A stretch of DNA of 7,403 bases from Deltaproteobacteria bacterium (GTDB lineage: Bacteria > Desulfobacterota > Desulfobacteria > C00003060). Numbering within the stretch: position 1 is the stretch's first letter; the number at the start of each line of letters is the position of its first letter. Shown here one piece after another: positions 5,381 to 7,403 of the stretch. The DNA lies in contig DAOUWN010000095.1 in NCBI GenBank assembly GCA_030667105.1, positions 1 to 7,403 of the forward strand, given 5' to 3'. Below the pieces are notes generated by a model. That model had not been told where the DNA came from and did no database searches. It saw only the letters and a list, made by a program, of their open reading frames with translations. A program made the position numbers and the translations under genes.

Positions 5381-5383
5381 GAA
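5363..5383. promoter_or_regulatory. Perfect palindromic operator over the -35 box
   Basis: A perfect inverted repeat of 10-bp arms, TTCTTGACAA and TTGTCAAGAA, separated by one base. It covers the -35 and most of the spacer of the phd-type promoter. Phd/YefM proteins autorepress by binding short palindromes overlapping their promoters, so this is the likely binding site; the identity of the binder is inferred. Confidence 0.7.
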
Positions 5384-5397
5384 AAAACGAAAAAGAT

Positions 5398-5420
5398 GGG
5401 TCAGGTCTAACCTCTTGACA
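5398..5420. repeat. TTGACA-ended dispersed repeat, copy 3
   Basis: GGGTCAGGTCT, four variable bases (AACC), then TCTTGACA. It is identical to copy 2 (2376-2398) outside the central four bases. Confidence 0.7.
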
Positions 5421-5509
5421 GATGGGGGAATTGAGGCCCCGGTGAAATAAAAGTACAAAGGCAGTTCACTGGGCAAGCGGAAGCGTCTGTGACGCTGTTG
5501 GAGGCGGTA

Positions 5510-5530
5510 GGTTAGAGGTTGGAGGGAAAA
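5510..5530. repeat. Degenerate purine-rich heptad repeat
   Basis: Units GGTTAGA, GGTTGGA, GGGAAAA; nearly identical to the array at 402-422. Confidence 0.7.
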
Positions 5531-5544
5531 ACAGAAAGCAAAGA

Positions 5545-5565
5545 GGCTGAAGGCTCAAGGGTGAA
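5545..5565. repeat. Heptad repeat, GGCTGAA type
   Basis: Units GGCTGAA, GGCTCAA, GGGTGAA in tandem, 14 bases after the preceding heptad array. A two-unit relative is at 1203-1216. Confidence 0.65.
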
Positions 5566-5719
5566 AGCAACTGGAAATTATATCCTGCTTTTTGCCAAAA
5601 ATCCTGTTTTGATATATAGGTTCAAAGATACCCCTAACGTTGCAAAAGTCGAGGATGCCGCAGATCCAAGACGACCAAGGGTAAAGCTGTAGTTAGTTTA
5701 CCGCGAACCCTTGCCCAGT

Positions 5720-5746
5720 CTTCGCCAAGGCTACGGCCCGGCAGGC
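5720..5746. repeat. Widespread dispersed repeat (SLRQGYG type)
   Basis: CTTCGCCAAGGCTACGGCCC followed by GGCAGGC. Its plus-strand translation SLRQGYGPAG is of a kind seen again and again in spurious predicted proteins from many genomes, a sign of a dispersed nucleotide repeat and not a gene. Confidence 0.6.
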
Positions 5747-5784
5747 AACAAAGGAGATGCGGTATCATCGGCTTTCCCGAAGGG

Positions 5785-5908
5785 TAAACAACATGGCAGG
5801 TTCTTCGCTTTTCATGGATGTCACTCTCGGTGGATTTGTGAACAATGCATCATGAATGCTCAACCATATGTTATTCTTGGTTTTTGCCATCTGTTGCCAT
5901 GTTGTTTA
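5785..5908. repeat. 124-bp segment bounded by perfect 14-bp inverted repeats
   Basis: TAAACAACATGGCA (5785-5798) is repeated exactly as its reverse complement at 5895-5908. The interior is 96 bases with no supported gene. Size and layout resemble a very small non-autonomous element (MITE-like), but I see no target-site duplication next to the arms, so a large hairpin or a composite of two repeat copies is equally possible. Confidence 0.55.
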
Positions 5909-6007
5909 TGCAACATTAGGGATACCTCATCAGGGGGTTCACTTGTGCGGACAGACTGGAACATCTTGGTCGAATATCTTCGCTAAATGCGTGTTGGTGG
6001 GAGTCCC

Positions 6008-6340
6008 ATGAAAGAGAAGATTGAAGGAGACCTTGAGCAGATCGTGTCTATAATAAAGGGAATTAATCCGACGAAGATCTATCTCTTCGGGTCGCATGCT
6101 ACTTCGACTTTCGACAATCAAAGCGATATCGATCTACTAATAGTGGCACCTTCCAATGATCGGCCCCTGGACAGACGCCTGAAGTTGCGCAAAATGTTGT
6201 CAGAATATGACCGACGTTTCGGGTTGGATCTTCTCGTCTATACGCCAGACGAATTTCGGATGCTGGAAAAGGAACCGTCTTCATTCATATCAGCGACAGT
6301 GAAACGAGGAATAAAGATTTATGACAACGAAACTCGCTGA
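6008..6340 (+). CDS. MNT-family minimal nucleotidyltransferase (antitoxin type)
   Basis: A 110-residue minimal nucleotidyltransferase of the kind paired with HEPN proteins, where it acts as antitoxin by adding AMP to the partner. The catalytic signature is complete: GS (28-29), ten residues, then DID (D40, D42), i.e. GSX10DXD within YLFGSHATSTFDNQSDIDLLI, and the third acidic residue D74 in FGLDLLVYTP. I prefer the ATG at 6008, where GGTGGGAG lies just upstream, over the ATG at 5987, which has no ribosome binding site. Its last 20 bases overlap the start of the HEPN gene, so the two were co-translated. The HEPN partner is truncated, so this enzyme may now have no working target of its own. 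Confidence 0.88.
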   Translation: MKEKIEGDLEQIVSIIKGINPTKIYLFGSHATSTFDNQSDIDLLIVAPSNDRPLDRRLKLRKMLSEYDRRFGLDLLVYTPDEFRMLEKEPSSFISATVKRGIKIYDNETR

Positions 6341-6494
6341 ACTATGGTTGAGTTATGCCTTGGATGATCTCCAAAGCGCCAGGGTTCTTCTGAACGAGAA
6401 GATTTTCAACATGGTGTGCTTCCACTCTCAACAAGCTGTAGAAAAACTATTCAAGGCGTTCATCGCCATTCATCACCAGGAGATTCCCAGTTTG

Positions 6495-6514
6495 CCTGCC
6501 TGTCGGCAGACAGG
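6495..6514. repeat. Imperfect palindrome at the HEPN breakpoint
   Basis: CCTGCCTGTCGGCAGACAGG is a near-perfect 20-bp palindrome (8 of 10 pairs). It belongs to a widespread dispersed type whose translation reads LPACRQxG. It starts right where HEPN similarity stops. Confidence 0.7.
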
Positions 6515-6515
6515 T

Positions 6516-6570
6516 TTCGGATTTGCGGCTGACGCCTTGAGAACAGTACGGGTTTCGTGCTTCGGATTTG
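6516..6570. repeat. TTCGGATTTG direct repeats
   Basis: TTCGGATTTG occurs at 6516-6525 and 6561-6570, the second preceded by GTTTCGTGC. This T/C/G-rich style is typical of intergenic dispersed repeats, which supports the view that the end of the HEPN reading frame is not original coding sequence. Confidence 0.55.
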
Positions 6571-6588
6571 TAGCATTTTGATTTAACA

Positions 6589-6594
6589 TATAAT
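6589..6594 (+). promoter_or_regulatory. Probable -10 element for mntA-hepT
   Basis: A perfect TATAAT lies 23 bases before the mntA ATG and just after the stop of the truncated HEPN frame. No good -35 is seen (only a TTTGTA-like sequence near 6567). It suggests that the second module can be transcribed on its own. Confidence 0.5.
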
Positions 6595-6617
6595 TGGGGA
6601 GTTCTGAGGTGGGGACT

Positions 6618-7058
6618 ATGGACGTTAACATGATGATGGAAAGGCTAAAAGAATATTTTGCAAAAAGAGATGATGTTGTTATGGCTTTTCTTTACGGTTC
6701 ATGGGCAAAGGGTCAGGAAGGGATTGATTCGGATGTTGATATCGCTATTTATTTTGAACCAAGAAGTAGGGTTCTTGAATGGGAAGATCCGGATATCCAT
6801 TATGACAGTGAAAACCGAATATGGCTTGATCTTGAGAGGATTGTTGAAAGGGAGGTAGGCCTCCTGATTCTTAATCGAGCTGCTCCAACTGTTGCAGATA
6901 GTGCGCTGAGAGGAAACCCCATTATTATCAAAGACCGTAATCTGTATATGGACTTTCTTTTGAGGATAACCTCAGAAGCCATAGATGTGAGGGAGTGGAT
7001 TGAGGGGTATTGGAAATTTAAGCAGGAGAGAAGGCATGGAGCTATTGCCAGAAGATAG
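6618..7058 (+). CDS. mntA: MntA-like nucleotidyltransferase antitoxin
   Basis: A 146-residue nucleotidyltransferase matching the MntA antitoxins, which in characterised systems transfer AMP units to a tyrosine of HepT and switch it off. The signature GSX10DXD is present: G27-S28 in YGSWAKGQEGIDSDVDIAIY, with D39 and D41. ATG 6618 is chosen because GAGGT lies 7 bases upstream; the frame's TTG at 6594 overlaps the TATAAT. It overlaps hepT by 23 bp. An oddity is that the strand that normally reads VDLVxLNxAP here reads VGLLILNRAAP, so the usual third metal-binding Asp is G81. GGC for GAC would be a one-base change. Activity may be reduced, or D71 or another acidic residue may serve instead; this is alignment by eye. 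Confidence 0.9.
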   Translation: MDVNMMMERLKEYFAKRDDVVMAFLYGSWAKGQEGIDSDVDIAIYFEPRSRVLEWEDPDIHYDSENRIWLDLERIVEREVGLLILNRAAPTVADSALRGNPIIIKDRNLYMDFLLRITSEAIDVREWIEGYWKFKQERRHGAIARR

Positions 7059-7403
7059 AGAGCGGCTAATAAGATATGTTGACTTCATGGAAGTAGAATT
7101 GTCTGATTTCCCGAAATTTTCGAACATCGATTGGAAGACTTATCATCAAGAAAGAGACGTAAGGCGAAATATCGAAAGATGGATCGAGAACATTGTCAAT
7201 TGTTCTATTGATATGGCGAAGGTTATCCTTGCCTGTGAAGATAAGAGGATCCCCCCATCCTACAAACAGGTTTTAAAAGAACTTGGAGCAACCAGCCTCT
7301 TTGATGAAGGCTTCGGTGAGAGCATTTCTCAGTGGGCGGCCTTAAGAAACATTCTTGCCCACGAATATTTGGATATTCGCTGGACGTCGATAAAGAGATT
7401 CGC
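7036..7403 (+). CDS. hepT: HepT-like HEPN ribonuclease toxin, partial
   Basis: The gene runs off the right edge; 122 codons are visible. The protein begins MELLPEDRERLIRYVDFMEV and has the helical HepT (DUF86) plan, including the FDEGFGESISQWAALRNILAHEYLDI segment (89-114). The RX4HXY motif is complete: R104, H109, Y111. In characterised MntA-HepT systems, R and H are the RNase residues and the Tyr is the site modified by MntA. It starts within mntA (23-bp overlap), and AGGAG sits 7 bases before the ATG. Only the last few residues of a typical ~130-140 residue HepT should be missing. This is the intact counterpart of the broken HEPN gene upstream, though of a different HEPN subgroup. Confidence 0.92.
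   Translation, partial: MELLPEDRERLIRYVDFMEVELSDFPKFSNIDWKTYHQERDVRRNIERWIENIVNCSIDMAKVILACEDKRIPPSYKQVLKELGATSLFDEGFGESISQWAALRNILAHEYLDIRWTSIKRF

Larger units (their letters stand above)
5373..6007. other. Long intergenic region, repeats but no supported gene
   Basis: These 635 bases separate the divergent phd-type and MNT genes. They hold part of the phd operator, a TTGACA-ended repeat (5398-5420), two heptad arrays (5510-5530, 5545-5565), a SLRQGYG-type dispersed repeat (5720-5746) and a segment bounded by 14-bp inverted repeats (5785-5908). A 91-codon plus-strand frame (5711-5986) runs through the repeat and looks spurious. A 51-codon frame (5856-6011) whose stop overlaps the MNT start has no ribosome binding site. 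I could not identify a convincing promoter for the MNT gene; a small hairpin ATGTTG/CAACAT (5899-5916) lies about 90 bases upstream of it. Confidence 0.6.
6321..6581 (+). pseudogene. Truncated HEPN-domain gene with repeat-derived tail
   Basis: Residues 1-56 are a good HEPN N-terminal half: LWLSYALDDLQSARVLLNEK (9-27), then FHSQQAVEKLFKAFIAIH (34-51), the conserved AxxDLxxA and FHxQQAxEKxxKA pattern. From about residue 57 the family pattern stops and the frame reads SLPACRQTGFGFAADALRTV and a short Cys/Phe-rich end. That tail is translated from dispersed repeats (palindrome 6495-6514 and two TTCGGATTTG copies). The C-terminal helix carrying the RX4-6H RNase motif is missing, against a usual length of about 110-140 residues. 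HEPN toxins need this motif, so I expect no nuclease activity. The upstream MNT gene overlaps it by 20 bases and is intact. Confidence 0.82.

Noticed and set aside
5561..5692. 43-codon plus-strand frame from a GTG (VKATGNYILLFAKN...)
   Set aside because: It looks slightly protein-like but starts within a heptad repeat, has no ribosome binding site, and I recognise no family.
5711..5986. 91-codon plus-strand frame upstream of the MNT gene
   Set aside because: Its start lies in a SLRQGYG-type dispersed repeat, it runs through the 14-bp inverted repeats, and it has no family resemblance.
5856..6011. 51-codon frame with a signal-peptide-like start whose stop overlaps the MNT ATG
   Set aside because: The ATGA overlap is attractive, but there is no ribosome binding site, the interior overlaps the inverted-repeat segment, and no family is recognisable.

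Overview
This 7.4 kb window looks like an accessory, chromosomal region from a Gram-negative bacterium. Desulfobacterota or another anaerobic, deltaproteobacteria-like lineage is the best guess, from the style of the dispersed intergenic repeats and the gene families. This is an inference: there is no rRNA, tRNA or strong phylogenetic marker. Base composition is moderate and nothing identifies phage, plasmid or transposase genes.

Apart from one membrane sugar-phosphate transferase, every recognisable gene belongs to a two-gene toxin-antitoxin (TA) style module. From left to right: a VapBC pair on the minus strand (489-1126); a plus-strand pair of a small PBECR/RelE-fold-like protein and a DUF2283 protein (1416-2118); a minus-strand RelE-type toxin followed by a helix-turn-helix partner (2456-3071); the plus-strand WecA/TagO-like glycosyl-1-phosphate transferase with a long C-terminal membrane extension (3297-4931); a minus-strand Phd-type antitoxin whose PIN toxin survives only as its first ~24-28 residues (5002-5324); a plus-strand MNT nucleotidyltransferase whose HEPN partner has lost its C-terminal half (6008-6581); and an MntA-HepT pair, with HepT running off the right edge (6618-7403).

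Partners within modules overlap or nearly touch (4-bp ATGA/GTGA overlaps, 20-23 bp overlaps, or 1-4 nt gaps), as expected for translational coupling. The three minus-strand modules each have a good sigma70-like promoter with a perfect TTGACA -35. Two of these have a clear repeat-type operator candidate overlapping the promoter, and the third (vapB) only a weak short palindrome; this fits autoregulation. Several starts were moved downstream from the longest reading frame because the upstream extension contains the promoter or lacks a ribosome binding site.

The spaces between modules are packed with small dispersed repeats: REP-like hairpins (1-104), a 46-bp duplicated segment (355-400 and 1301-1346), purine-rich 7-base tandem repeats, repeats ending in TTGACA, CGCAGA-type repeats, and palindromes whose spurious translations read SLRQGYG or LPACRQTG. 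One of these appears to have truncated the first HEPN gene. The overall picture is a TA-rich, repeat-rich region in which two of six modules are visibly decaying (toxin lost, antitoxin kept). The most interesting items are the tandem MNT-HEPN modules with a broken first copy, the PBECR-like/DUF2283 pair, the orphaned Phd antitoxin, and a 124-bp segment bounded by perfect 14-bp inverted repeats.
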